Notes: generated by a model not told the origin, from the sequence alone. Shown: positions 24,374 through 33,300, counted from the stretch's first letter. The stretch is DNA of 64,000 bases from Firmicutes bacterium TM09-10 (GCA_003481005.1 QUKC01000006.1:82825-146824), one strand, 5' to 3'. A program made the numbers and translations.

Positions 24374-26141
24374 TTCTTATAAGCAGGACGAACACAGCAC
24401 AGACGTCGGTAAAATGAAGACGCTGATGCGCCTGTTCGCCTATCTGCTGGACTATAAAAAAGAGATCCTCGCTGTTCTGGCGATCATGGCATTCTGCGTG
24501 TTTGTCAGTCTCGTAAACCCTCTGATCATGGAAAACGCCATCGACAAACATATTTCCACCGGCGATTTTCCCGGACTGGCAAAACTGATTGGAATCGCCG
24601 TTGTGCTGAACGTGATCATGATCCTTTTTGTCAAGCTGCGGATGCTGATTATGGCAAAGGTCTGCAACAGTATCCTCGTAACGATCCGCCAGCAGCTTTA
24701 TACCCACATCCAGACCCTGGATTTTTCCTTTTTCGACAGCCGTCCCACCGGCAAGATCCTCGCCCGCATTATCGGCGACATCAACTCCTTAAAGGACGTG
24801 CTCGGCAACTGCGTCACGACGCTGATCCCGGATTTTTTCACAATCTGCGCCGTCGTCGTGATCATGTTTTTCAAAAATCCGGTTCTCGCAGCGGCTTCCC
24901 TGATCAGCCTGCCGCTGATGATCTTCTGCATGTGGTTTATCCAGGTGTACTCGCATAAGCGCTGGCAGATCCACCGCAAAAAATCTTCCAACTTAAACGC
25001 GTTTGTTCACGAGGATTTGTCCGGAATCCGTATCATCCAGAGCTTTTCCGCCGAACAGGAAACGATGGCTACGTTCCATCAACTGACGGACGAGCACCGG
25101 GATTCTTTTATCGACGCAGTGCGCTTAAATGACGCGTTCGGTTCCGCCATCGATATTTGCTGGGCAATCGGCACTTTCGCCCTGTATTTTACCGGTATTG
25201 TCCTTCTCGGTCCCGATAAGATTTCCCTCGGTATCCTGATCGCATTCGGCTCTTATATTTCGATGTTTTGGAATCCGATTATGAACCTGAGCAACTTTTA
25301 CAACCAGATCATCACCAATATCGCCGGAGCCGAACGTATTTTTGAGATTCTGGACACAGAGTCTAAAATTTCCGATGCTGACGGTGTGACCAAGCTGCCT
25401 CCGGTCAAAGGGGCTGTTACGTTCGACCATGTTTCCTTCTCTTACGATGGAGAGAAACGCATTTTAAACGACGTCAGCTTCCAGATTAACCCCGGCGAAA
25501 CCATTGCTTTAGTCGGTCCTACCGGCGCAGGCAAAACGACGATCGTCAACCTGATCAGCCGCTTTTACGATATCCAGACCGGTCATATCCTGATCGACGA
25601 TTACGACGTACAGAAAATTTCCATCGAAAGCCTCCGGCAGCAGATGGGTGTCATGACGCAGGATAACTTCCTGTTCTCCGGCACGATCAAGGACAATATC
25701 CGTTACGGAAAACTCGATGCGACGGACGAAGAGATCATCGCAGCCGCAAAGGCAGTCAACGCACATGACTTTATCCTAAAGCTCGAAAAAGGATATGACA
25801 CCGTATTATCCGAACGCGGCGGCGGTCTTTCCATCGGTCAGAAGCAGCTGCTCGCCTTTGCACGCACGATGGTATCCGATCCCCGCATCCTGATTCTGGA
25901 CGAGGCAACCAGCAGCATCGATACCAACACGGAAATCCTCGTACAGGAGGGCATTGAACAGCTTTTAAAGGGACGTACCTCCTTTGTCATTGCACACCGC
26001 CTTTCCACGATCCAGAAGGCCGACCGGATCTTCGTCATCGACGATGGCCGCATCATCGAGGAGGGCAATGCAGCGCAGCTGCTTGCGCAGAAAGGCTTCT
26101 ACTACGATCTGTACATGAGTCAGTTTAAAAATGTGATGTAA
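24363..26141 (+). CDS. Heterodimeric ABC exporter, active-Walker-B half
   Basis: 592 residues, six TM helices then an ATPase domain. Walker A GPTGAGKTT, Walker B ILILDEATSSID with intact Glu, and signature LSIGQKQL (Gly changed to Ile). The altered signature faces the degenerate Walker B of the partner. The start overlaps the partner's last codons, so synthesis is coupled one to one. A strong terminator at 26196 ends the unit. Confidence 0.93.
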   Translation: MAVNSYKQDEHSTDVGKMKTLMRLFAYLLDYKKEILAVLAIMAFCVFVSLVNPLIMENAIDKHISTGDFPGLAKLIGIAVVLNVIMILFVKLRMLIMAKVCNSILVTIRQQLYTHIQTLDFSFFDSRPTGKILARIIGDINSLKDVLGNCVTTLIPDFFTICAVVVIMFFKNPVLAAASLISLPLMIFCMWFIQVYSHKRWQIHRKKSSNLNAFVHEDLSGIRIIQSFSAEQETMATFHQLTDEHRDSFIDAVRLNDAFGSAIDICWAIGTFALYFTGIVLLGPDKISLGILIAFGSYISMFWNPIMNLSNFYNQIITNIAGAERIFEILDTESKISDADGVTKLPPVKGAVTFDHVSFSYDGEKRILNDVSFQINPGETIALVGPTGAGKTTIVNLISRFYDIQTGHILIDDYDVQKISIESLRQQMGVMTQDNFLFSGTIKDNIRYGKLDATDEEIIAAAKAVNAHDFILKLEKGYDTVLSERGGGLSIGQKQLLAFARTMVSDPRILILDEATSSIDTNTEILVQEGIEQLLKGRTSFVIAHRLSTIQKADRIFVIDDGRIIEEGNAAQLLAQKGFYYDLYMSQFKNVM

Positions 26142-26152
26142 ATCACTGCACC

Positions 26153-26186
26153 GCGGCACAAAGGCGATATCATTTTGTTGTGCCGC
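26153..26186 (+). other. Hairpin after the ABC exporter stop
   Basis: GCGGCACAA and TTGTGCCGC pair around a 16-nt loop, without a T-run; it precedes the main terminator. Confidence 0.5.
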
Positions 26187-26195
26187 TACATAAGC

Positions 26196-26243
26196 AAAAC
26201 GGCGCTGCCTGGAATTTCGTTTTCCAGACAGCGCCGTTTTTTG
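26196..26243 (+). terminator. Terminator between convergent ABC exporter and thiN
   Basis: AAAACGGCGCTG(C/T)CTGGAA stem with its complement, ending TTTTTT on the plus strand and TTTT on the minus strand, so it can serve both convergent units. Confidence 0.9.
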
Positions 26244-26277
26244 TGCCTTCTTTCTATTCTGCCCCTTCTTGCGCCCG

Positions 26278-26925
26278 TTATTCTTTTTCGGATAAGATCA
26301 CTGCAAGCATTCCCTGCTCCACCGTCACACTGGACCGTTTTCCAATAAACTCATTGGAAATCCCGATCGGAAAGCTGTTTGTCATCTCACCGTCCTGCAT
26401 TTCATATTTTAAATTCCGAATCGTAACGCCTGATGCCTTTTCCCCGATCGAAAACAGAGACAAAAATCCTTTTGCTTCCGGTTTAAACCAGACCGTCTCG
26501 TTCTGCATCACGAACGCCGTCGTCTTATCATCCATCAGATACCCAACTGCGCTGCACTGTTTTAAATAAATCAGGCACTGCAGGTTTGCCAGCGTATGCT
26601 CGAGTCTGCCGCCCATCCCGCCGTAAATGCGAAATTCCTGACAGCCTTCTAAAAGACCTATACGGATGGCAGCCAGCATATCCGTATCGTCCTTTTCTGT
26701 CGGAAGTACAACGACATGATCCGGCGCAATTTTTGCGATCTTTGCAATCTGCGGCATGTCCGATTCCTGCACGGAATCAAAGTCGCCCATAATCAGGTCC
26801 GGAACTATATCATATTTTCTGCAGGTATCGTAACCGCCATCCACTGCGATCACAAGATCCTCCGGCTTTGTTTCGATTTTTTGAACGCTGCAGTCTCCTG
26901 CTCCAATTAAGATACACCGTTGCAT
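26278..26925 (-). CDS. thiN: Thiamine diphosphokinase
   Basis: 215 residues, ATG at 26925 with AAGGGAGTG upstream. It transfers pyrophosphate from ATP to thiamine, forming thiamine diphosphate. Family motifs: AVDGGYDTC, PDLIMGDFDSV and LPTEKDDTDMLAAI in the catalytic N-terminal domain, then GGMGGRLEHTLANLQ; the C-terminal half is the thiamine-binding beta domain. In this phylum it usually serves thiamine salvage. It lies 63 bp after the TPR gene, probably in the same transcript. Confidence 0.93.
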   Translation of the reverse strand: MQRCILIGAGDCSVQKIETKPEDLVIAVDGGYDTCRKYDIVPDLIMGDFDSVQESDMPQIAKIAKIAPDHVVVLPTEKDDTDMLAAIRIGLLEGCQEFRIYGGMGGRLEHTLANLQCLIYLKQCSAVGYLMDDKTTAFVMQNETVWFKPEAKGFLSLFSIGEKASGVTIRNLKYEMQDGEMTNSFPIGISNEFIGKRSSVTVEQGMLAVILSEKE

Positions 26926-26988
26926 GCTGCCACTCCCTTCTGTCCATCTGCGCCGCCTGCATGATACCCCCACGCTGCGGCAGCCTAC

Positions 26989-28275
26989 TTACTCCTTCTG
27001 ACGCTTCTCGTTTTCTCCGCCCCAGTCATAAATCATTTCCGCCGACGAGCCCTCCGCCGTGTAGGTCTTTTTTGCAAAGCGGTAATTCATCCGGGATACG
27101 ACATTTGTATTGTCCGTTGCAATCCCGCTTACCATTGTATTCCAGTACACGATCTCATATTCCGTATGGGGATAATATACCGCCGGATCGTAAGCTGGCA
27201 CATACTCGATGCTGCTTCTCTGTACGCCGAGATCCTCCATCTTCTGTCCCAGCACCCGAATTGTACCACTTGGCTGTGCAAGAGAATCATCTTCTACAAA
27301 AGAAAACTTCCAGCCGTCATCTGTAAGTAGAAATACGATCGCTTCTTTCGTAACCGGCACATAGGTATTGCCCGTCCAGTATTCCATCGTGCGGTTGATA
27401 AACGCATCCCGGATGGCCTCGTACTGATCCGTCACGATGAAATTCCGCGCCGTCTTATAGTCTTCCTGTTCAAACGCCTCAAACATCGGCGCGAAGTAAT
27501 CGCTTATCTCCTGCTGTTTGGAAAGACATGCCAAAATACCATCTGCTTCTGCATCTCCCAGCGCCTGCGCCCGTTCTACCAGTTTCTTCCAGCTGTCCCG
27601 ATGCGAAAGGCTTAAATAAATCTTCTGTGCTTTCGGTATTATAAATCTGTATGCTGCTTCCTGGTAGCTGTTGTCCTTTTCGGCAAGCCCCAAAAGCTTT
27701 TCGGCAACGTCTGCATATTCGTCAAAATCAGAGGTTCCATCCAGTTCGTCTAACATCAGGGACGCAGTATCCCCCTGCACTGTGACCTGCTGGACACAGT
27801 TTTCTAAAACGCTTCTGACACTTTCATTATCCGGATCTGATTCCAGCACGGTAAGACAACTCCTGATATCGTCCAGACCGACCGTCTTTTCATTGACGTG
27901 CTCCACTACGCTGTTCAATACAGTCGCACAGTAGTTCTGCAGCAGAATTTCGGACTGTGTCGTCTCATATCCCTGATGCAGAATCTCTGCCGCCTCATCC
28001 AGCTGTCCCTGTGCTGCATAATCGTCCGCCAGCCCGCGATAAGCGCGCACGCTGCCTTCATCGATGGAAAGTGCCTCTGTATAAGCCTCCTGCGCCTCCA
28101 AATAATTCATTTCCGTCATATATTTTGCCGCAAGGGTCAGCTGCTTTTCCACCTTTGTCTGCGGTAAATTATGATAAATCAGCGTAGAACCTGCTGCCGC
28201 CACAATCACTGCTGCCGCTGCGATTCCGATCTTTTTCCTTTTCTGCGCTAATTTTTTTCCTCTTTTTTTCCACAT
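26989..28275 (-). CDS. TPR-repeat protein with one N-terminal membrane anchor
   Basis: 428 residues. The first ~18 residues are strongly basic (KKRGKKLAQKRKK), then one membrane helix (IGIAAAAVIVAAAGSTLIY), so the rest is probably outside the cell. Residues ~50-130 read as two or three tetratricopeptide repeats (AAKYMTEMNYLEAQEAYTEA; AYRGLADDYAAQGQLDEAAE). The C-terminal half is a separate domain with many Tyr and Asp. No enzyme motif seen; TPRs suggest a scaffold role. The ribosome site is weak (AAAAGGCAGAG). Promoter at 28369-28398. Confidence 0.8.
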   Translation of the reverse strand: MWKKRGKKLAQKRKKIGIAAAAVIVAAAGSTLIYHNLPQTKVEKQLTLAAKYMTEMNYLEAQEAYTEALSIDEGSVRAYRGLADDYAAQGQLDEAAEILHQGYETTQSEILLQNYCATVLNSVVEHVNEKTVGLDDIRSCLTVLESDPDNESVRSVLENCVQQVTVQGDTASLMLDELDGTSDFDEYADVAEKLLGLAEKDNSYQEAAYRFIIPKAQKIYLSLSHRDSWKKLVERAQALGDAEADGILACLSKQQEISDYFAPMFEAFEQEDYKTARNFIVTDQYEAIRDAFINRTMEYWTGNTYVPVTKEAIVFLLTDDGWKFSFVEDDSLAQPSGTIRVLGQKMEDLGVQRSSIEYVPAYDPAVYYPHTEYEIVYWNTMVSGIATDNTNVVSRMNYRFAKKTYTAEGSSAEMIYDWGGENEKRQKE

Positions 28276-28368
28276 GATAGATCTCTGCCTTTTCCTGTCT
28301 TTCTTCCGCCCTGATGCCAAAACCAACGGGTTTTCCGGCTGTTTCTGGTGCCAGAGCATACAGACGGT

Positions 28369-28398
28369 ATTGTATCAACTTTTCTCCCGCTTTGTAAA
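28369..28398 (-). promoter_or_regulatory. Promoter of the TPR-thiN unit
   Basis: Minus strand TTTACA (28398-28393), 18-bp spacer, TACAAT (28374-28369). Confidence 0.55.
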
Positions 28399-28441
28399 GG
28401 CTTTACACGAAAAAGTCACAGATCCGGTCTTCTATTCCTAA

Positions 28442-28888
28442 TCATGCTCCCATAGAGCGGAACATTCCAAACATAAGCCCCATACTCAGAAATGGTCCAA
28501 GTGCAATCTTCCGCTCTCTCCCATTTCGAAGTAACATCAGGCACAGACAGTATCCCCCTGCAAGCGCCATTCCAAACGCAAGACTGTCCCAGACAGCAGA
28601 CAATCCCAAAAAGAAACCACCTGCCGCCATCAGCTTGACATCCCCGCCGCCGACTGCTCCCGGCCTGCATACAGCTGCCGCAAAAAGCGGCAATCCGGCA
28701 ATAAACGCCCCGGCAAGACGCATTCTTATAGAAGGCTGCGGCATCCAAAAAAGCGCAGCAAAACCGGTCAGGAACAGAAATCCCGTGATCGCGTCCGGAA
28801 TCTTTCTTTTCTTAAAATCACAAAGGCTGGCTGTAATCAGACCTCCCATAAAAAGCACATCCAACAAGTAGCTTCCTGTTTCTTTCAT
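28442..28888 (-). CDS. Prepilin peptidase (A24 family), stand-alone
   Basis: 148-residue membrane aspartic protease of the TadV/CpaA-type, lacking the N-terminal methylase domain. The two catalytic aspartates are in CDFKKRKIPD (about residue 24) and GGGDVKLMAAGGF (about residue 83, GxGD). Four or more membrane helices. It would cleave type IV-like prepilin leaders, but no pilin or secretion ATPase is in this window, so its substrates are encoded elsewhere. The start codon is preceded by family C element copy 2. Confidence 0.85.
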   Translation of the reverse strand: MKETGSYLLDVLFMGGLITASLCDFKKRKIPDAITGFLFLTGFAALFWMPQPSIRMRLAGAFIAGLPLFAAAVCRPGAVGGGDVKLMAAGGFFLGLSAVWDSLAFGMALAGGYCLCLMLLRNGRERKIALGPFLSMGLMFGMFRSMGA

Positions 28889-28990
28889 TTTTTCCGCTCA
28901 TTTCTGCGCACGCTTTTTGCGCATGTCGAGTTTGTGTCAAGTGCGCGCAGACACAAATCTCGCGATTGAAAAATTATATTTTTCAATCTT
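28889..28990 (-). repeat. Structured 5'-UTR element, family C, copy 2
   Basis: Same order of three hairpins as copy 1, ending with AATGAGCGGAAAAA before the prepilin peptidase ATG. Hairpins I and II are intact. Stem III is ACATGC/GCGTGC, one pair weaker. Confidence 0.85.
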
Positions 28991-29066
28991 CTCCCTTCGT
29001 ACTGCACATTCCATCTCATCCGACGCATGCAATGGCATGTGGCACGGCTCCCCTTATCTGCTTTCC

Positions 29067-29095
29067 ATTCTAGCAAATTTACGACTTTCCGGTAA
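29067..29095 (-). promoter_or_regulatory. Possible promoter of the prepilin peptidase gene
   Basis: Minus strand TTACCG (29095-29090), 17-bp spacer, TAGAAT (29072-29067), upstream of family C copy 2. Confidence 0.4.
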
Positions 29096-29157
29096 GCCGT
29101 AATGTCTCACAAAATCGACGATCCAAACGCACGTTCTTTTTGTAACCACTTGCAAAT

Positions 29158-29185
29158 TTGGCAGCAATTTCAAAACTGGTATGGT
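29158..29185 (+). promoter_or_regulatory. Possible promoter of the pyridoxal uptake operon
   Basis: TTGGCA (29158-29163), 16-bp spacer, TATGGT (29180-29185), about 80 bp before the start. Confidence 0.4.
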
Positions 29186-29266
29186 AAAAAAAGTGTAAAA
29201 TGGCACTTTCTATCATGCCACATATTGCTTATGATAAGAAAAACTTTGATGAGGAGGATTTCCACT

Positions 29267-29866
29267 ATGAAAAAAGAATCTTTTCAGAAGCTGGTTCTGA
29301 CCGGTGTATTTGCAGCATTATCTTATGTTGTCTTCACTTTTTTGCAGATTAAGATCCCGCTTCCCGGCGGCGACGCAACAAGCATCCATCTCGGCAATGC
29401 CGTCTGTGTTCTCGGCGCGCTGATCCTTGGCGGTCTCTGGGGCGGCATCGGCGGCTCCATCGGCATGACCATCGGCGACCTTTTTGATCCCGTCTATGTC
29501 GTATATGCACCCAAGACCTTTATTCTGAAGCTCTGCATCGGTCTGATCACCGGTCTGATCGCCCATCGCTTCGGTCACATCACTTATCAGACAGACAAAA
29601 AGAAAATCGCCCGTATTGCAGCACTGGCAGCACTGGGCGGGCTGATCTTCAACACAATCTTTGATCCTCTTGTAGGATATTTTTACAAGCTGCTGATCCT
29701 GGGCAAACCCGCTGCAGAGCTGACTCTGGCATGGAATATCACTGCAACAGCCATCAACACCGTGATTTCCACCATCGTTTCCGTTCTTGTATACATGGCG
29801 CTTCTGCCTGCACTCAAAAAGTCCGGTCTGTTCTTTCAGGTCGGCAAAGAAGGATCTTCCAAATGA
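29267..29866 (+). CDS. ECF transporter substrate-binding (S) component, probably pyridoxal/pyridoxine specific
   Basis: 199 residues, ATG at 29267 after GAGGAGGATTTCCACT. It has five or six membrane helices and the S-component pattern LGNAVCVLGALILGGLWGGIGGSIGMTIGDL. It captures a vitamin and works with the shared EcfAA'T module, which is not in this window. Its start-stop overlap with a pyridoxal-kinase-like gene suggests vitamin B6 transport (PdxU-type). That specificity is inferred from context only. Confidence 0.8.
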   Translation: MKKESFQKLVLTGVFAALSYVVFTFLQIKIPLPGGDATSIHLGNAVCVLGALILGGLWGGIGGSIGMTIGDLFDPVYVVYAPKTFILKLCIGLITGLIAHRFGHITYQTDKKKIARIAALAALGGLIFNTIFDPLVGYFYKLLILGKPAAELTLAWNITATAINTVISTIVSVLVYMALLPALKKSGLFFQVGKEGSSK

Positions 29867-30717
29867 ATCTACAGATTCCCAAAAAGGCGGCAGTCATCAA
29901 CAGCTTCGCCGGATATGGACGCTGTTCCCTCACCGAGGCGCTCCCCATTTTGAGCGCCATGAGGGTGCAGGCGTGCCCGGTGCCTACCGCCGTTTTTTCC
30001 AATCATACAGGGTTTACAGCCTTCGCCTGTCAGGATCTGACCGCGTTTCTGCCCTCCTATCTGGAGCAATGGAAGCAGTTAAATCTTACGTTTGACGGTG
30101 TTTTGTGCGGATTTTTAGGACAGGCAGAACAAATTCTGTCTGTTTCTTCCTTTCTTTCCGACCAGAAAAGCCGCGGCTGCCAAACAATTCTCGTCGATCC
30201 CGTCATGGGCGATCACGGAAAGCCCTATCGCACGATCACACCAAAACACTGTCAAAAGCTGCGCAGCCTGATTCCGCTGGCAGACATCATTACGCCCAAT
30301 ATCACGGAAGCATGCCTTTTGACGGATACGCCCTGGAAAGACGGCTTCTGGAATGAATCTGAGCTTTCTGAGCTTTGTCAAAGGCTTCACAAACTCGGTC
30401 CGTCCAAAATCGTCATCACAGGTCTGCCCTGCCTGATCCATAGGAAAGAAGGCTTTGAAAATTATCTGTCCTGCAAGGAGCCGTTTTCTCAACACGCCTG
30501 CCTGACGCCCTCTGCAGGTCCGTCCCGACATGGAACCGGCGATATTTTCGCTTCGATCCTGATGGCGGACGCACTAAACGGCGTCGATTTTTCCGTCTCC
30601 GTCCAAAAGGCGGCGGATTTTATTTCCAAATGTATTTCCGCATCGAAAGCGCTGCAGATTCCGGAGCCTGATGGCGTCTGCTTCGAAAATTTCCTGTCGG
30701 ATCTGGCAGATCAGTAA
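29863..30717 (+). CDS. Pyridoxal/pyridoxamine kinase (PdxK/PdxY family)
   Basis: 284 residues of the ribokinase fold. N-terminal substrate region NSFAGYGRCSLTEALPIL; DPVMGDHGKPY and TPNITEACLL in the middle; the ATP/anion-hole motif RHGTGDIFASIL near residue 225. It phosphorylates imported B6 vitamers in the cytoplasm, trapping them. ATGA overlap with the S-component gene shows translational coupling. A strong terminator follows 30 bp after the stop. Confidence 0.88.
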   Translation: MNLQIPKKAAVINSFAGYGRCSLTEALPILSAMRVQACPVPTAVFSNHTGFTAFACQDLTAFLPSYLEQWKQLNLTFDGVLCGFLGQAEQILSVSSFLSDQKSRGCQTILVDPVMGDHGKPYRTITPKHCQKLRSLIPLADIITPNITEACLLTDTPWKDGFWNESELSELCQRLHKLGPSKIVITGLPCLIHRKEGFENYLSCKEPFSQHACLTPSAGPSRHGTGDIFASILMADALNGVDFSVSVQKAADFISKCISASKALQIPEPDGVCFENFLSDLADQ

Positions 30718-30743
30718 ATGATGCATTTTCCTATGAAAGAAAC

Positions 30744-30798
30744 AAAAGATCCTGCATTGTCCGGCGCAAATGCGCAGCTGCAATGCAGGATCTTTTTT
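30744..30798 (+). terminator. Bidirectional terminator between pdxK-like gene and flavoredoxin
   Basis: AAAAGATCCTGCATTG and CAATGCAGGATCTTTTTT pair; T-runs occur on both strands, serving both convergent units. Confidence 0.9.
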
Positions 30799-30822
30799 GC
30801 AATCTGTTATTTCGATCCGGTT

Positions 30823-31323
30823 CTATTTTACCAGCACTTTCTCAATTTCTGCGATATAAAGCGTATGGAAATCCTTATCCGGATACCAGGAATCCACGGT
30901 CTTTTGATCCAGAAATGCCGCTTCCTCCATGGGCTGTGCAAACAGCTTACGGCACACGAAAGTCATCCGGCTTTCTTCAAAAACAGGCGCACCATCCACA
31001 AGGGACTCTGTCAGTCCGCTTTTGGCGATCTTATCCTCTGTCCTTCCGGACACTGTTCCCATGTAATTTAACATCTCCCGCTGTGTTTCCGGGAAAATAC
31101 CAAGGGAAAACGTCTCTGTCTGATCCAGAAAAGTCTTCGTGTAGCGCTGCGGGCGGATCACGATCATCACGACCGACTTTCCCCACATTTCACCTACTGC
31201 TCCCCAGCTCGCCGTCATGGCGTTGCTTTTGCCGTCTTTGTTTGCAGCTACCAACAGCCACTCCTTTCCGATCAGCTCGAAGGGGTTATCCTGGATCTCC
31301 TGCGGTTTCATTTCACGAAACAT
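30823..31323 (-). CDS. Flavoredoxin / flavin reductase-like FMN-binding protein
   Basis: 166-residue split-barrel flavoprotein of the flavin reductase-like group. Typical features are KSNAMTASWGAVGEMWGKSVVMIVIRPQRYT near the N-terminus (given here as a family stretch split at MTASWG and RPQRYT), then FSLGIF and the core-ending TLYIAEIEKVL. Likely a small cytoplasmic FMN electron carrier; partner unknown. It is 17 bp after the pspC-like gene and may be the distal gene of the padR operon. Confidence 0.8.
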   Translation of the reverse strand: MFREMKPQEIQDNPFELIGKEWLLVAANKDGKSNAMTASWGAVGEMWGKSVVMIVIRPQRYTKTFLDQTETFSLGIFPETQREMLNYMGTVSGRTEDKIAKSGLTESLVDGAPVFEESRMTFVCRKLFAQPMEEAAFLDQKTVDSWYPDKDFHTLYIAEIEKVLVK

Positions 31324-31340
31324 GATGCTTCCTCCCGTCT

Positions 31341-31550
31341 TTAGTCCACGATTCCGTCATCTTCCGGAATGATCACTGCCAGAATAAAATACAGAATCAG
31401 TCCGAGAAAGCCTGCACCTAAAAACAGGCTGACAAGTACATATAAAATGCGGATCACTGTCGCATCGATCCCGAAGAAATCTCCAAGACCGCCGCACACG
31501 CCGCATACCATTCTGTTCGTTGTGGAACGAAATAATTTCTTGTTGTTCAT
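31341..31550 (-). CDS. PspC-domain membrane protein
   Basis: 69 residues, the entire PspC domain: LFRSTTNRMVCGVCGGLGDF, then IDATVIRILYVLVSLFLG, and a C-terminal membrane helix ending IIPEDD. In other bacteria such proteins sense or answer membrane stress. It sits in an operon with PadR, DUF1700 and DUF4097 proteins, a recurring envelope-stress set in Firmicutes. Confidence 0.9.
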   Translation of the reverse strand: MNNKKLFRSTTNRMVCGVCGGLGDFFGIDATVIRILYVLVSLFLGAGFLGLILYFILAVIIPEDDGIVD

Positions 31551-31579
31551 AATGATGTCCTCTCTTTCTTTGTTTTATT

Positions 31580-32500
31580 TTAATCCTGTTCGAAGTAAAT
31601 TTCAATATTTCCCATGGAAGAGTCCAAATTCATCTTTCCGGACGCCTTATTGCAGATCACGGAATTTTCCACGGAAATGCCGTCAAATTCCACGTTTCCC
31701 AGATCACTGTCGATTTCATAATCAAAATCGTCTTTACTCTGTGAAAGCTTCAAGATAATGTTTCCAAGCTCTGCATCTGCATCCACCCTATCTGTGATGC
31801 TTCCCGAAAAACGGATGGCACCTGCTTCTGCATCCGCTTCCAGCTCTGCTGCCTCACTGTCCGTCAAAGTAATGGCTCCCGCCTCCACGGACAAAATCAG
31901 CTTTTTCATCTGCAGCCCGGATGCTTCAATGCTTCCAGCGTCTGCCGAAAATTCCATTTCCTCCGCTGAAAAATCCTGCAGTGCCACATACGCTGCCTCT
32001 ACATCGATTTCGATCTTTTTCCAGTCCATCGATTCCGGAACCGTCAGGACGATTTCGCCACTCTTTTGAAGCGGTTTATGGTTCTTTTCTTCCAGATACA
32101 GGCAGTTGTCTTCGATATAACAGTTCATCTTATCCCGGTTGCTTCCGCTGAGGATAATCGCATCGGACTCTCCGGGAACAATTTTTAATGCCAGGGTATT
32201 TGCGGAAATCTCCATCTTTTCCGGTGATTTTCCGTTGAACGAAATTACCTCGCCTGTGCTGTCGTTTCCTGCATCCGCAGGACTGTCTGTTTCCCGTGAC
32301 AAAATCTCAATCGATTCTTTTGTATTTTCCGGTAAATTCAAACCGATAAACGTATCACTGCCGCCGAAATGAATATAACGACTGTTGATCTGATCAATAT
32401 TTTTCCATCCACCCATAGAACTTCCGATCCCGATGAAAAGAAATCCTGCTGCAATGCAGATGATCGAACCTGCAATCATCCCTTTTTTCCAGTTTTTCAT
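31580..32500 (-). CDS. DUF4097-type beta-helix protein, membrane anchored
   Basis: 306 residues. One N-terminal membrane helix (MIAGSIICIAAGFLFIGIG), then an exported domain whose second half repeats short beta strands: VEAAYVALQDFSAEEMEF, ADAGSIEASGLQMKKLIL, VEAGAITLTDSEAAELEA, AEAGAIRFSGSITD, ELGNIILKLSQSKDDFD, DLGNVEFDGISVENS, SMGNIEIYFEQD. This is the DUF4097 pattern. The start overlaps the DUF1700 gene by 4 bp. Probably an envelope-stress partner of the neighbours; biochemical role unknown. Confidence 0.85.
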   Translation of the reverse strand: MKNWKKGMIAGSIICIAAGFLFIGIGSSMGGWKNIDQINSRYIHFGGSDTFIGLNLPENTKESIEILSRETDSPADAGNDSTGEVISFNGKSPEKMEISANTLALKIVPGESDAIILSGSNRDKMNCYIEDNCLYLEEKNHKPLQKSGEIVLTVPESMDWKKIEIDVEAAYVALQDFSAEEMEFSADAGSIEASGLQMKKLILSVEAGAITLTDSEAAELEADAEAGAIRFSGSITDRVDADAELGNIILKLSQSKDDFDYEIDSDLGNVEFDGISVENSVICNKASGKMNLDSSMGNIEIYFEQD

Positions 32501-33300
32501 GCTGCCCTGCCTCCTTTTCTCGTCACAATCCTGTGCAGGCAGTTACACAATGCCCGGACACCTGCCGGAACCACCTTACCGATCAGCCATCCCATAAGCA
32601 TCGTCACCAAAACACCGATTCCAATCGCTGCCAAACTGATGCCGATTCCAATCATCGCCGCTGCCGGCCACGCTGCAATCTGTGTAAATGCCTGAATCAG
32701 CGCCCAGATGCCCACGCCTGTACAAACGATTCCGCAGACCAGCAGTGCAATTCCTGTGATAAACAGGGCAAAGAGAACGGAAATTGCCGTCACAAGCAGC
32801 CCAAACACAATCGGAAGCACCACAGGCGCTGCGAAGACGATCAGCAAAATCCACAGCCAGACCGGAGGCTGCCTTCTGCGGGCAGCGCTGGAATCATCCT
32901 CTGCATCGCTATCCGTGCTCTGCCAGTCCGCATCAGAACGGTCGCCGCACGCAGGTTGCTTTACCCGCTGCAGCTCTTCCTTCTGCGGCTCCCGGTCGAC
33001 GTAGCCGTTTTCGGAGAAATAACCGCTGTCACCCAGCTGACCGGTGCGGCTGCTGTCCTGCCAATTTTCGTCCGCCTGGCCGCTGCGCTCGCCCGCGGCT
33101 CTGCTATCCTGCCGCAGTCCGTTCCGGATAGAATCCGCGACTTCCTCCGGTGTGCCGAGTTCCTGCAGAATATCGAAATCTCCTGCGTCGCCCGCGTCGT
33201 TTAAGTAATCCTCATAATATTGCAGCGCTTCTTCCCGCTCCGCCTGCGGAACATCTAAAAGCTGCGCTTCCAGACGATTTAAAAATTCTGCCCTGTCCAT
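32497..33300 (-). CDS. DUF1700 (HAAS-domain) membrane protein
   Basis: 267 residues from the ATG at 33300 with GGGAGGACAAAATTG upstream. The N-terminal HAAS helices are clear (EFLNRLEAQLLDVPQAEREE, ALQYYEDYLNDAGD, ELGTPEEVADSIRNGL). A variable acidic linker covers residues ~65-140, and three or four membrane helices follow (VWLWILLIVFAAPVVLPIVF onward). The start shares one base with the padR stop (TGATG). HAAS proteins are commonly encoded next to PadR repressors. Confidence 0.88.
   Translation of the reverse strand: MDRAEFLNRLEAQLLDVPQAEREEALQYYEDYLNDAGDAGDFDILQELGTPEEVADSIRNGLRQDSRAAGERSGQADENWQDSSRTGQLGDSGYFSENGYVDREPQKEELQRVKQPACGDRSDADWQSTDSDAEDDSSAARRRQPPVWLWILLIVFAAPVVLPIVFGLLVTAISVLFALFITGIALLVCGIVCTGVGIWALIQAFTQIAAWPAAAMIGIGISLAAIGIGVLVTMLMGWLIGKVVPAGVRALCNCLHRIVTRKGGRAA

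Noticed and set aside
26278..26973. Earlier start for thiN at 26973
   Set aside because: It adds 16 Arg-rich residues with no family match, while AAGGGAGTG correctly precedes the ATG at 26925.
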